From assembly GCA_021234155.1 (NCBI GenBank), contig JAJEKV010000272.1, forward strand, positions 1 to 64,000: a stretch of 64,000 nt of DNA, read 5' to 3'. This stretch comes from Isoetes taiwanensis (taxonomy: Eukaryota > Streptophyta > Lycopodiopsida > Isoetales > Isoetaceae). The notes beneath the pieces are model-generated. The model had not been told where the DNA came from. It was given only the letters and a program-made list of their open reading frames with translations, and did not search any database. This document shows, one piece after another, positions 13,701 to 24,830 of the stretch; position 1 is the stretch's first letter, and every line of letters starts with the position of its first letter. A program made the position numbers and the translations under genes.

Positions 13701-13945
13701 GGCAAGAAGCGAAGCTCTCTCATCCACAGTGAGAATGCTCTTGCATCCGGAGAAGGAACTTATAGGCGGGGCGATCACGGTGGAGCCGATGAAAAAATGG
13801 GAACTGATTCACATGCGGCGCATCATAAGCGCCATGGGTGTTGTACTTCCGGAAGGTCCGCGGGTTATTGAGAGATGGACACAACACAAGCTATGGAATT
13901 GGGTAGAGAGCATGTCATCCGCATGGCCAATGAAATGGGTGTGAT
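10700..13945 (+). pseudogene. plus-strand decayed coding block, unknown family
   Basis: Open segments follow each other in changing frames: 10,734-11,225, 11,628-11,876, 12,090-12,443, 12,719-12,997, 13,245-13,472 and 13,423-13,944. The last two overlap by 50 bases in different frames and read as one acidic, Glu/Lys-rich helical protein broken by a single indel near 13,470. It continues to a TGA at 13,942-13,944. The 12.1-12.4 kb segment contains KVRPRVIAG and FDCKQRAR. I cannot assign a family. Its orientation away from the left block, with a similar state of decay, suggests both belong to one former element of about 8.7 kb. That link is inference. Confidence 0.35.
13592..13668 (+). repeat. 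~21-bp coding minisatellite (HGSRPPAHGSGP)
   Basis: The phrase ACACATGGAAGCRGACCAMC is repeated about three and a half times inside the decayed plus-strand block, giving a His/Gly/Pro-rich peptide. The period is near 21 bases, so the frame is preserved. Confidence 0.6.
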
Positions 13946-14940
13946 ACGATCAAGTATCACGAAACACAATCGAGAATAATTATTTCCTTCAATCAATAAT
14001 TATGTTGTATATTACTTCCTTCAATGGAAATTTTTGTTTGGGGAATTTTGGTTTTGTCTTTACCCATATCTTTTACCATATGTTTAATGCTAAAAATAAT
14101 CGCGATTTTGATCCTCGTAACAATTATATGGCTTTAAATACTGAATTTTTGTGATATCCTTGCTCCTCGGTACCTTCTTTTTAACACAATGCTCTCATAT
14201 GGTTTTAATAAAAGGCTCATTATTTTGTCTCCTTTCAGCTGCGAAACATCGCGTTCGCGCTTCTTGGGAGAAGTTTTAACACTCCCTCCTACTACGTTTT
14301 ACTCGCGGGGAACCTTTGCATTAGCTGTAAAAATTATATTTCCGAATAACACTGAAGCATTGGCAGAATTTGTGCAAAAAAACGCCAACTTTTACTCAAT
14401 TGGTAGTAGTTTTTGCACTATATGGCTACCCGCTAACCTATTTCATGCTAAACGAGAATTCCAAATTTCTCTAATTAATGAATTCATGCTTAATACTGAG
14501 GTTACTGCGGGTTGTGGTTTCATTGGGGTAGAGGAACGTATACTTTTCATCATGGGGCAGAGGATGATAATAGCTCTGGTTATCATGGTCTCCGTGTGTC
14601 AGACGATGACATGCATCCTGAATTAGCCGCAGTGTAACTTTATTCAAAATGTCAAATCTACCACATTTTTTACAATTTTGTTCAAAAATTTGTAGTGATT
14701 TCAAAAACTTTAATTGCAGTGCCTTTTTGTCGCTCTAGTGCACTTGATGTTTTTTTCAATGTCTACTTTTTTTTAATCTCTGAAATTGCCACTATTTTTC
14801 ATACTAAACTAGGGGGCTAAAAGGGGGTATCAAACACTTTTGCATAGACGCTAAGTTGAATTAACCCCTCAAAAATAGTACCTAAAATATCCAAATTGTC
14901 ACACTTGTCACAAATTTACCTCGAAAAGGGACCTTTTTAA
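13945..14940. other. no supported gene
   Basis: AT-rich DNA. A 145-residue open frame at 14,189-14,626 lacks any recognised motif and has no supporting context, so I do not call it. Confidence 0.4.
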
Positions 14941-15410
14941 GGGAATTTTAGGGAATCTTTCAAAGATTCTTTTTAAAGTGCGTTTGGAGCAAATAAGTGC
15001 GTTTCATTTTAAACATTGTTCTAGACTCCAACATGCCAAGGTGGCTCAAACATGCCACCTAGGTTCCAACATGCCAAGGTGGCTTCAACATTCCAATACA
15101 AACACTAATGGCCTAAAAATGCCATTTCCCTTTCCGACCGTTGAATCCTCTGTTCAAGGACCCTACTTCGAGCGGGTTCAAAAAAATCCAAGATCGGTCT
15201 GGGAGATCTTATCAAACTACAAAGCATTCTGCAAGCGACTATGTAGAAACCTAAGTTTTTTGTCGTTCGAGCAGTACAAAGGCTCCGGAATGGAGATTCG
15301 ACTTCGCCATATCATTGAGAATGGCAAAATTACCTTAGGGACCAAGTTACACTGTCAATTTTGCCAAAGAAAGAAACTGTCATCATGCCACATTTGCCAT
15401 TTCATTCACC
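14940..15410 (+). repeat. dispersed repeat copy B, related to the 25-30 kb array
   Basis: The left part (14,940-15,090) is the inverted partner of the 580-780 repeat and includes the CATGCCAAGGTGGCTCAAA minisatellite. The right part (15,120-15,400) contains GAGCGGGTTCAAAAAAATCC and a translated segment with QYKG and ITLGTKL. The same peptide-level pattern appears on the minus strand of the 25-30 kb array (for example 28,186-27,986). This copy is therefore in the opposite orientation to that array. Confidence 0.6.
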
Positions 15411-16340
15411 ATATCCAAATGCAGTCCTTCAACTAATTTGTTCATATTTCAATGTCTCTACCTCAAATCGGCAATTTTCAATTATGGCTCATTGATGTAC
15501 CTGCCATGATATCTTCAAAGCACCTAAGAATGAATAAACTGCATGAGACTATGTTGCCCAAAGAGCCAAACAGGCTAGTGTAGGTTGAGCCATAATAGTT
15601 GTTAATAAATGGAAATTTCCTACTACATTGCTAAATAGAAGATTGGCTTTACAACAATGTGTCAATGACATAGCAACTTGAAAAATAAAAACTGACTAGT
15701 TATATTTCTCTTTTGAAACAGAAGATTTTGCACGGTGACTTTGGGAATCTTTCACATCAGGTGGTAACATAGACTTAGGCATTTTTCAACTTTTTTGTGA
15801 ATTTGGGTAGGCAACATTTTACGAAAAGGATATTCTTGGTATTTTTAACACAGAAAAAGGCAAATGGAATCAAATTTGGTTAAAAATAGTCAAGAGGGGG
15901 TCATAGAGGTTGGCAAACTCAACTAAACATATTGCACTTGACCATATGGCAGACTCACGGCTACTTAATAAAATATACTCCAATCCCTATATTAGTGTTG
16001 GACTTTCGTCGACAACACCATCAGAAACTAGGGTATATCTTATTAAAATATCCTCCTAACCTTCCATGAGAGTACAACACCCACCTTTCGAAACCGCGTG
16101 ACCGAAGCCAACAAGTGGCATCAGGAGAGGGCTATACACCTCGATAAAAGGTTGACCCTAGCAATCCTCGACATCAGCAATGACACCCACCCTCGGCATG
16201 GTACAATTCAATGTGGCACACCAGGCGAGGATCACTACCTCAACCAAGGAATCGCCGAAACAATAACACCTAATCTCTCTTCAACTCCCTGACACTGCTA
16301 CTATTGTCGATAAAAATGGTAGGCAACAAAAGTTCTAATT
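15410..16340. other. no supported gene
   Basis: Mixed-composition intergenic DNA without recognisable motifs. One short plus-strand open frame at 16,098-16,292 has no identifiable domain. Confidence 0.4.
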
Positions 16341-17310
16341 CTTATTCTTTTCTTTTGTCCCAAAGGGCGTAACATTCATCCTCAATGACGCCCTGTTGGC
16401 AACACTGACAGATCTTGTCCTCATGTGGCTCCCGAATCCATCACCCCATTTCAATGCGGAGGCGTTGTGCACCCATGTGAATGGAAGCTATCAGACTGCA
16501 CTTCTTCATGGAAAAATGAGTGCGCAAGTAGTATTGTGGGCCCCTTGTGAGCATGGGGTTGACTTGATGCCTGTAGTGTGCCATTTTAACATGCAGCAGG
16601 GCATCTGCATCCCAGAGCTTGGCAAGGAAGCTAGCATTGTGCTCCTTCATTGTCCGTACCTGCCCGCATCTGTATGCCTGCCATTTCAACGTGAGAATTA
16701 CTGAGCTTGCTTGTCCTTCTAGTAGGCTTTGAGGCGATGTGGATCCATTGCTACTACCAATGCAAGGTTGGGTAATCGAGCATCACCCATACCAACTACC
16801 TTCTGAAAGTAAATGATATGATGTTCCAGTGCAGCCCTTTGAAGGGGTAGAAAACCCGTCTACTGCAGCAGGATCTGATATGGAATTGTGGATTTCACCC
16901 CAAGTGTCCATGCTAAGAAGGCTTTTTGTACCTGCTCCAGGTCATTCCAGGTGGTGAAGGATATCACCGGACCCCACACCTCTGCACCGTACAGGAGAAC
17001 TGGCTCGACCAAGGCCCTGAATAAGTGTGACTAGTGGCCCCAACATACAACTCTGCCTTGTGGCTATTGCTCTGCATGGCATATGGTGCTTTCCAGCTTG
17101 CTGTGACACGCAACTTGATGGAAGCATTCCAGTGCGTGGTAGTAGAGAACCCGATCCCTAAATTGTTATAGGACGAAGCTGCCTCTACATCTTGTCCCTA
17201 GTAAGTGAATGAGGGGAGCCTTGGCTGACGGGATGATGGAACTAGAAGCACTTTAGTTTTGATCAAGTAAACTCTCATGCCAGTGAACCGACAGAAAGTG
17301 TCTAGAGTGT
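16340..17310 (-). pseudogene. LINE (non-LTR) reverse transcriptase, 3' end, decayed
   Basis: Reverse-strand translation gives the C-terminal part of a LINE reverse transcriptase. In order it shows LDTFCRFTGMRVYLIKTK, the SYNNLGIGFS segment, LFRALVEPVLLYGAEVWGP, FLAWTLGVKSTIPYQIL, then RLRIEMG and a CQCCQQGVIEDEC zinc-knuckle-like tail. The conserved LF-ALVEPVLLYG-EVWG and C-C-G-IEDE patterns belong to the thumb and C-terminal region of plant non-LTR elements. Stops interrupt it (in FTY-stop-GQD and LLQ-stop-TGF), and the endonuclease and YADD-bearing palm are missing upstream. This is a 5'-truncated dead copy, as is usual for LINE insertions. Confidence 0.85.
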
Positions 17311-17440
17311 CCTGGTGTCGTAAAGAGAGAAATTATAGAAAAAAACTTTTTTTGCACCGTAAAGGCAATGGCTTTTTTTCTAGAAAGGGTAACCTTAAAA
17401 GAGAGAGTATAGAAAAGGCTTTTTTTTTTTCGCAACGTTG
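17310..17440. repeat. AGAGAAATTATAGAAAAA duplicated motif with T-rich arms
   Basis: The phrase GTAAAGAGAGAAATTATAGAAAAA and a diverged copy AAAAGAGAGAGTATAGAAAAG lie about 75 bases apart. Each is followed by a T-run able to pair with the A-rich part. The remainder up to 18,000 shows nothing. Confidence 0.4.
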
Positions 17441-18007
17441 CTCACGTAGATATACATATATTGTATTTTTCAAGTATAGCAAAGTTAATGATTTAAACAC
17501 CCATTTCAACAATGTTAGATGCAAAAGTGTGCATAGCGGCGTTCACACCACCTCCAAAAAAAGTAAAATATTAATCCAGCCTATCCTAGCACCACTAAAA
17601 ATAGTGCAAAAACATCTCCCTATAAACCTCAACCCTGTTAACAAAATAGAAATTCATCAACAATAGGAAAGCAAATTTTTGGGTTAGAATATAAACCATC
17701 AAGCTTACCTATTGAACCAAAATTTTTCACGAACACCAATGAGGTGAGGAGAGATGAAGAGGCATGTTTCACTCTTAATATGCTCTCAGTAAATGGACAT
17801 GTGGATCCCTAGAATGCAAGGCTCTTTATGTTAGTCTGTAAAGACACATACGTATCCATATCCAAACATGCACACCAAAAAGGCCAGTGAAATAAAAAGA
17901 TCTTAATGCCAATGTATCTTGGATGTGGGAAATAACTGCAGAATGATTAATTTCCACAAATTGATTCCATTCTACAGCTGATATAACCAATGGTTATAAG
18001 AAAGGAT

Positions 18008-18460
18008 GTATTAATAAGGCAGGATTTAATTCAGAAAACAGAACGCCATAGATTTGGAAGATAGCAAACATTAAATTTAGTTTTTCCTTGGGGCCAAACA
18101 TGATGGAATAAACCTCTACCTTTAAACCTTGATTGCAGATCAACACCTAATGTAGTACAACACCTGCAGAACAGAGCAAAAAAAGGGGACAAACCTATAT
18201 ATGAAGAAGTGATGTATTTATAAGGCAGGATTTAAAACTTATGGTTAGTGCCATTGCTGTGTGATCCAAAATATGCCAAGATCTTATGAAAGAAACAGTC
18301 ACATAACGTCATACAATTGGAAGATAGCAAACATAGAATTTAGTTTTCCCTTGGGGCTAAACATGATGGAATAAACCTCTGCCTTTAAACCTTGATTGCA
18401 GATCAACACCTACATAAGTACAACGCTTGTAGAACAGAGCAGAAAAAGGGGACAAACATG
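18008..18460. repeat. tandem duplication, ~230-bp units
   Basis: Two adjacent diverged copies share GGAAGATAGCAAACAT, TTGGGGC-AAACATGATGG and AAACCTTGATTGCAGATCAA, and both end near AAAAGGGGACAAAC. The second copy has an internal insertion of roughly 50 bases. No coding signal is seen. Confidence 0.75.
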
Positions 18461-18699
18461 TAAGGATTTGGTACTGAATCATGCTTCCAGCTCCAAAAAT
18501 GCATTTCTTCAAATTCTTTGGATTTTGCGTTTACACAGTGGCATGTGGTGTTACCTGGAAAAATGATAAAGCAAATTGGACGAGCTGGCTGCCATAGCCA
18601 ACAGATGTAATCTTATCTTTAAAGCTGTTATTAGAGGCATAAAATATCATCAAATTTTTGCTTAAGAACTCCAAGAAGTCTTATGGAAAATGTTGTTTC

Positions 18700-19190
18700 A
18701 CCTTTTGAAAGTAGAATGACTTTGCTTGGATATTTCACACTGACCCCAATTTTTGGTCCACAGTTGTTTTTTAGTTGTACGGAAGTGTTGTTTTATGCCA
18801 AAAACAACACCAAAATGACCCCAAAAGTCCACGTGGCCTGTTTATCCGGATTTGCACAAAGAGACAGTGGTTTTTTGGCAGAAATTTCCCACTGTGGTCT
18901 TTTGGCAGAAAAATCCACGCGTAGAAAAAATTGACATGGTTTTTGTGAATTTTTGTCAACGTGTACTTTTTTCCTTCACTGTTGTTTTTTGGCGGAACCA
19001 TGCGTTGTTTATCGTTAAAATAGCACTTGTAGGTTTTAATTTTACTGCACCTGAAAAACTAAATTACAATACTAGAAATAAAACACTACAAAGAAAAGAA
19101 CACGTAGGAAATAGAAAATTGATGTTTTCAAGTGTTCTTTTTCGCAATATGGACATGTTGTTTCAAGTGTTGTTTTTGCAAAATTAAAAA
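18700..19190. repeat. low-complexity GTTGTTTTTTGG-rich stretch
   Basis: Variants of GTGGTTTTTTGGCAGAAAT recur several times between 18,770 and 18,990, with similar T-rich phrases after that. Apparent open frames here only follow these repeats. Confidence 0.45.
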
Positions 19191-19269
19191 AAAAAATCAC
19201 GTATGGCCTTTTTTTAATTTACGAAACCCTACATATGTTATTGAAATCTAGCTATAGTTTTCCTGAAAT

Positions 19270-19525
19270 AAGGACATGTAAAAAATAATATTATAACATG
19301 TAGAAAAAATGTGTGTTTCTAATGTGGTTGTTTAACATGAGATATTGACACGTGGCATACTTTTTAAATAAAAAAATATTATTCTAGCTAATCAAATATG
19401 GACACGTGGCATACTTTTGAAATAAAAAAAGCATTATTATTACATGTAGAAAAAGAAGGTATTGTTTTTAATATGGCTTCTATCAAATCAAATGTTGACA
19501 CATGGCACACATTAAAATAAAAAAT
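19270..19525. repeat. GACACGTGGCATACTTTT repeat, three copies
   Basis: Near 19,345, 19,390 and 19,495 the phrase GACACGTGGCATACTTTT or a close variant is followed by AAATAAAAAA. ACATGTAGAAAAA also recurs between copies. CACGTG is the plant G-box core, so these could be binding sites, but no neighbouring gene supports that. Confidence 0.5.
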
Positions 19526-19594
19526 TACTATAAACCACAATTTAAAAGCTAATATATTATGAATGTTGCATTGATTTTTTTAATTGTTAAAAAA

Positions 19595-19690
19595 AAAGCC
19601 TTTTGGGAATCGAACCCAAACAAGTCCATAAGACATAATATTCATGTTATCTCTATTCTCATTTATACATACTGATACTGATGGATTGCA
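19595..19690 (-). ncRNA. tRNA-like / SINE-like sequence with B box
   Basis: On the minus strand GGGTTCGATTCCC matches the Pol III B-box consensus exactly and sits in a perfect T-arm-like stem. It is followed by a run of nine T, a good Pol III terminator. Upstream, TAGAGATAACATG is a degraded A-box candidate at suitable spacing. The acceptor stem does not close, so this is a tRNA-derived repeat or dead tRNA rather than a functional tRNA. Confidence 0.4.
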
Positions 19691-19834
19691 ATCTAAATTT
19701 TAAATTTTAAAATCAGATTATAACATTCAATTAACATTCAATAGTTAAGGTTTAAAACAATTGAATTAATGGTTGTGGTTAAAAACAATGATTAACGTCA
19801 TCTCAACTCTCCTTTTCTTCTTCCACAACTTCAT

Positions 19835-19892
19835 CTTCATCATGGAACAGATCAGACTATAAGCTTCATCATGGAACAGATCAGACTATAAG
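19835..19892. repeat. perfect 29-bp tandem duplication
   Basis: Two consecutive identical 29-bp units start CTTCATCATGG and end GACTATAAG. Perfect identity points to a recent replication slip. From here to 20,930 no gene is supported. Confidence 0.9.
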
Positions 19893-20939
19893 CATGTTTC
19901 AGGGACAACTAAGAAGCATTATGGGAAAGGATCAAGAAACCCTCATATCTTTTTGTCTTGACCCTGAAATAAAATAGAACGTGATTATAAACCTATGAGG
20001 CTCTTTGAGAAGTCAAGTAATTTTGCAATAAGCTTGCCAAGTTCATTTTCATAGAATTTAGAACATCGCACAACTTACTCCATACTTAGTCCTTCTTCTA
20101 TATTAGAAAATAACCAATCTGATGGCTTCACAAGAATGAGAGAGAACGATCTTGAAAAAAAACAAGAAGTCGCCCATATGGATACTTATTTGCGGGATAA
20201 TCGTAAAAGCGAGGCTGTAAGATTAAAGGGTTTTCAATTTATGAAAAATCATACTGAATCAATAATCCTTTGCTCTTGTGATCCTTACATTCATGATGAG
20301 AAAGATTGCAAAGGATAAAAATGATAAGATGAGGCAGACCACCACCATGTCCCAAAAGGATTATATGTCCTTTGTCAAAGCAAAGTTGCCCTCTTCCACA
20401 AGTTGAGCTTTTGAGGGATATGCATCTTTGCTTGTTCTTGCCAAAAAAATATCAGCTTTTTTGCCATTAGTTATCTCGATCTTAGAGGTAAAGGGTCGAA
20501 ATGGTTCCCTCTGAGGAACAAATCATAAGGCAAATAGGTGAGGCGGTTGCAAAAGCATGGCTCTTAGATGATCAAATGCTCGAAATGCTTTTGGGGACAA
20601 GATCAAAGATAAGAAGTGATTTCGGGACCAATAATAGGAATGAAGTGGCATTGAATAGGATATAATAAGCAACATCCAAAAGCAGTTATTCTAAGGAAGC
20701 GGCAATTTGTTTAGCTACATTGATCACGGCATAGCAATAAAAATGAATCGGATCGGTGTTCTAACGCTACCATGAATTAGTTCCATCGATTGCATCCGGC
20801 AGAAGTCACGCAAACCTTCAAGCCCAAAGCAAAATAATCTGCTTCAAGCTCGATCAAGCTTCTAGTCTGAAAAATGTTATGATTTTGAGTTAGGATTGGA
20901 GAAACAAAGCTTAGAAAATAAGCGAAAAACAAGCCTCTA

Positions 20940-21250
20940 AGAACATAACAAAACACTCGCCGGATTTGCCATTGCCCACGGTTGCCAAAGATTTGCCATC
21001 GCCATAGCTACCAAAGATTTTGCCATCGCCATAGCTGTCGGATTTGCCAAAGGCTGCCGAATGTGTGCTCCGCCACCGCTTCTACCGCCATGGATGCTTG
21101 CTCGCACCTTACTTCTGTCGGATCGCCATGGTTGTGTGCATGCAAGCGCTGGGCAATGAAAACCCGATAGAGGGGCGAGGGAAAAGTTAACCAATAGCTG
21201 CGCAATGAAAACCCTGATACAGAGGCGGGAAAAGTTAACCAATAGGATGA
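20940..21250. repeat. short tandem repeats (GCCATCGCCATAGCT; GGAAAAGTTAACCAATAG)
   Basis: A GCCATCGCCATAGCTRCC motif is repeated near 20,980-21,050. A ~55-bp unit containing CAATGAAAACCC and GGAAAAGTTAACCAATAG is repeated near 21,150-21,245. Overlapping open frames on both strands merely follow the repeats. Positions 21,250-22,930 hold no supported gene. Confidence 0.55.
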
Positions 21251-22937
21251 AACCAAGAGGATCGCCATCTTAGCCGTCTATTTTTTCAAAATCTGGACCA
21301 TCCATTCCTTTAGTCCAACTAATAGGATAACACCGCGAAGATTGCAATCGCCGCCCACCACCTACGAGATCGGGCCCTCCATCACGGGCTAATTTTTCCT
21401 TTGCATAGTTTAATTCTTATTTTCATTTCAACATGTGACACCATGGGTCCTGCTATATTCACGCCATATAAAATGGCCAGGACGTGCGCTACGTGTATAC
21501 CCTTGCTATATTGGCCATGGCCATATGGCCTACATATTTTCCATATTAAATTAAAACACTAGGATTGCTTACTAGCCAGTAGCAAGAGTAGATTTGCAAA
21601 ATTTAAAAAGCGGCCATCACCATAGGCGCCCAGCGAGGCAAGCCGGGGAAATAAAAACACCTGTGGCGGAAACAAACCGGCTTTGTCGGTTATGTTGACC
21701 TAATTGTTGGCCCGTCCCATGCTTACACTCTCAATAGTCGAATTATATCCCCAATGAGTTCCCCCAATTGCCCTATGCCTTAGGACTTGAGTTTCTCAAG
21801 ACATGTAATGGAGCGAATTCACAAATCGACTTCGTGAAGGGAGTTGTTAAATTTCTTGAGTTGTTAATCTCGTGAGTCAATTTGATTATGTTTCATTTAT
21901 GTAAAATCGGCAAAATTTCACCATATCAAAATTCGAAATGCTTGGGGTAATGACCAATGGCGATGATTTTGTATCAAACTAAGCGCATTGAGACAAGGGT
22001 CAATGTAAATAAACCTTTGGTTCTTTTTCTTTTCTTTTCTTTTCTTTTTTTACTTTCATTCATCGCAATAATTGGATCACCCTTTCCTGCTCCCATGCTT
22101 AGAACCATTGTTACATGTTTTAAACCAATCATGATTCTTCCTTAGGGCATCCTTCATTTAATCTGTCCGACTCCCTCTTCAGCGCCCGGTAGAGTTTCTG
22201 GGAGAAGATTTGGTAGATCTCCCATGGCGTTTTCTTTTGCAATAAAGGCAATTCTCATGCTTTACAAGGTGATTGCTCTTCAAATATTTGGCCTTGTAAA
22301 TGTAATCCAACATATTCTTCTTTGCAAAGAGTGTTACTCTCTTAGACATCTGGTTCTGGAATCTATATCACGGGCATGGTCTCTTCAATTGCTGGAGAGC
22401 CTAAGACAGCATTTTTCTTCCGCTTATAACGACAATATGCTTGCTACAAAGACAACAAAATTTTTAAAAGACCAAAGTCTTTTTCTTTCTCATTGACAAA
22501 TCATCATCTTTGATGTCCAATAAACACCAATCATATTATCCAGATTATGCATCGAGAGAATACCAACAACTGGACTTGTACTGCATGAAAAATAATGATA
22601 GATCAACAAAATAAGAGGTCTCTCTTTGATGCCACGTGTGGGGGTCAATACGGTAGAGGACGTATTCCCTCATCCTCCCGACGGACTTATTCTCACATCC
22701 TTAAATTTCGGGAGGTCCTCATACATGTTATTGCAACTACTTAGTCAATTGTTGATATTAATTCCCAGTCAACTACAAGGTCCTAACCTCATGCCGTAGG
22801 AGGCCCCAGAATCATGTCCTGTATAAACCTTCTCAAGATTCTCCCAACAAGCATTCATATGGGACTGCTCTCAAGACACATTAAAGAGACTCACTTGTAA
22901 CACCAGCAAAGAGCATGGAAAAGATGATGTGGCCCTC

Positions 22938-23620
22938 CAATTGGTGACATGACATGCCAAGTAAGCAAGGTTTGACTACGCCACTAATGAAAAGATGCAT
23001 ATTTTTGGTTTTTCATGGGGTGACGTTGGCAAATTTTGGGTGGCATGTCAACTAGGCTCCAACATGCCAAGGTGGCCCAAACATGCCATCTAGGCTCAAA
23101 TATGACACCTAGGCTCCAATATGCCAACATGCCAATATGGCTCAAACATGCCACCTAGGTTCCAACATGCCAAGGTGGCTCAAACATGCCACATGTGCTC
23201 TGACATGCCAAGGTGGCTTCAACATTCCACCTAGGCTCCAACATGTCAAGGTGGCTCAAACATGCCACCTAGGCTCCAACATGCAAAGGTGGCTCAACCA
23301 TGCCACATGGGCTCCAATGCGCCAAGGTGGCTCAAACACACCACATGGGCTTCAAAATGCCAAGGTAGCTCAAACATGTCACATGGGCTCCAACATGCCA
23401 AGGTGGTTCAGACATGCCACCTAGGCTTCAACATGCTCAAACATGCCAAGGTGGCTCAAACATGCCATGTGAGCTCCAACATGCCCACCTAGGCTCCAAT
23501 AACATGACAAGGTGGCTCAAACATGTCATCTAGGCTCCAACATGCCTAGGACATCTTTTCAGTTTTGGCCTAGTCAAAACTTGGCCTTGCTTACTTGGCA
23601 TGCCATGTCACCACTTGGAG
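22938..23620. repeat. CATGCCA minisatellite, forward arm with inverted flanks
   Basis: The core from about 23,040 to 23,560 alternates GGCTCAAACATGCCACCTA and GGCTCCAACATGCCAAGGT, a composite near 38 bp made of 19-20 bp half-units. It is flanked by inverted copies of a segment containing CATGCCAAGTAAGCAAGG (22,948-22,990 forward, about 23,580-23,610 reverse). The block thus has short terminal inverted repeats of its own. Confidence 0.8.
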
Positions 23621-24830
23621 TGCCTAAGTGGCATGCTTGAGCCACCTTGGCATGTTGGAGGCTAGGTGGCATGTAACATGTTGGAGCCCGCATGGCATGT
23701 TTGAGCCACCTTGGCATGTTGGAGCCCACGTGGCATGTTGGAGTCCACGTGGCATGTTTGAGCCACCTTGGCATGTTGGAGACTAGATGGCATGTTGGAG
23801 CCACCTTGGCATGTTGGAGCTCACGTGGCATGTTGGAGCCCAGGTGGCATGTTGGAGCCTAGGTGGCAATGTTGGAGCCTATGTGGCATGCTAGGTGGCA
23901 TGTTGGAGCCCACGTGGCATGTTGGGCGTGGGTGGCATGTTGGGCATGTTGGAGCCTACATGGCATGTTGGAGCTAGGTGGCATGTTTGAGCCACCTTGG
24001 CATGTTGGAGCCACCTTGGCCTAGGTGGCATGTTGGAGCCACCTTGGCATGTTGGAGCCTAGGTGGCATGTTGGAGCCCTAGGTGGCACATTGGAGCCTA
24101 GGTGGCATGCTTGAGCTCACGAGGCATGTTGGAGCCTAGGTGGCATGCATGCTAGGGGGCATGTTGGAGCCCCGTGGCATTTTGGGCGTGGGCTGGGGGC
24201 ATGTTGGAGCCTGGCATTTTGGCATGTTGGAGCCCAGGTGGCATGTTGGAGCCTAGGTGGCATGTTTGAGCCACCTTGGCGCTTGAGCCTAGGTGGCATG
24301 TTGGAGCCACCTTGGCATGTTGGAGCCTAGGTGGCATGTTGGAGCCCTAGGTGGCACGTTGGAGCCTAGGTGGCATGCTAGAGCTCACGAGGGCATGTTG
24401 GAGCCTAGGTGGCATGTTGGAGCCTACGTGGCATGTTGAAGCCTTGGTGGCATGTTGGAGCCTAGGTGGCATATTTGAGCCACCTTGCATGCTTGAGCCT
24501 AGGTGGCACGTTGGAGCCAACTTGGCATGTTGGAGCCTATGTGGCATGTTGGAGCCTAGGTGGCATGTTGGAGCCTAGGTGGCATGTTGGAGCCTACGTG
24601 GCATGTTGGAGCCTAGGTGGCATATTTGAGCCACCTTGGCTTGCGCTTGAGCCTAGGTGGCATGTTGGAGCCACCTTGGCATGTTGGAGCCTAGGTGGCA
24701 TGTTGGAGCCTAGGTGGCACGTTGGAGCCTAGGTGGCATGCTAGAGCTCACGAGGCATGTTGGAGCCTATATGGCATGTTGGGGCTCCGTGGCATGTTGG
24801 AGAGGCCGGACCCGGGGAGGCGGACATCAC
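23620..24830. repeat. CATGCCA minisatellite, reverse arm
   Basis: This is the same minisatellite in reverse complement (GGCATGTTGGAGCCTAGGT and GGCATGTTTGAGCCACCTT), directly after the forward arm. Together the arms form a fold-back structure of about 1.8 kb. The ~20-bp units keep several frames open on both strands, giving repetitive pseudo-proteins. Confidence 0.85.

Noticed and set aside
14189-14626. 145-residue plus-strand frame
   Set aside because: No motif, no neighbours, AT-rich; not distinguishable from chance.
21960-22500. Two plus-strand frames with hydrophobic runs
   Set aside because: One is driven by a TTTTCTTTTC microsatellite; the other lacks motif or context.
23137-24732. 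Long open frames on both strands giving MPRWLKHATW / ACWSLGGMLEP-type proteins
   Set aside because: They are translations of the ~20-bp minisatellite in several frames at once; no start context or domain, and the peptide period equals the DNA period.
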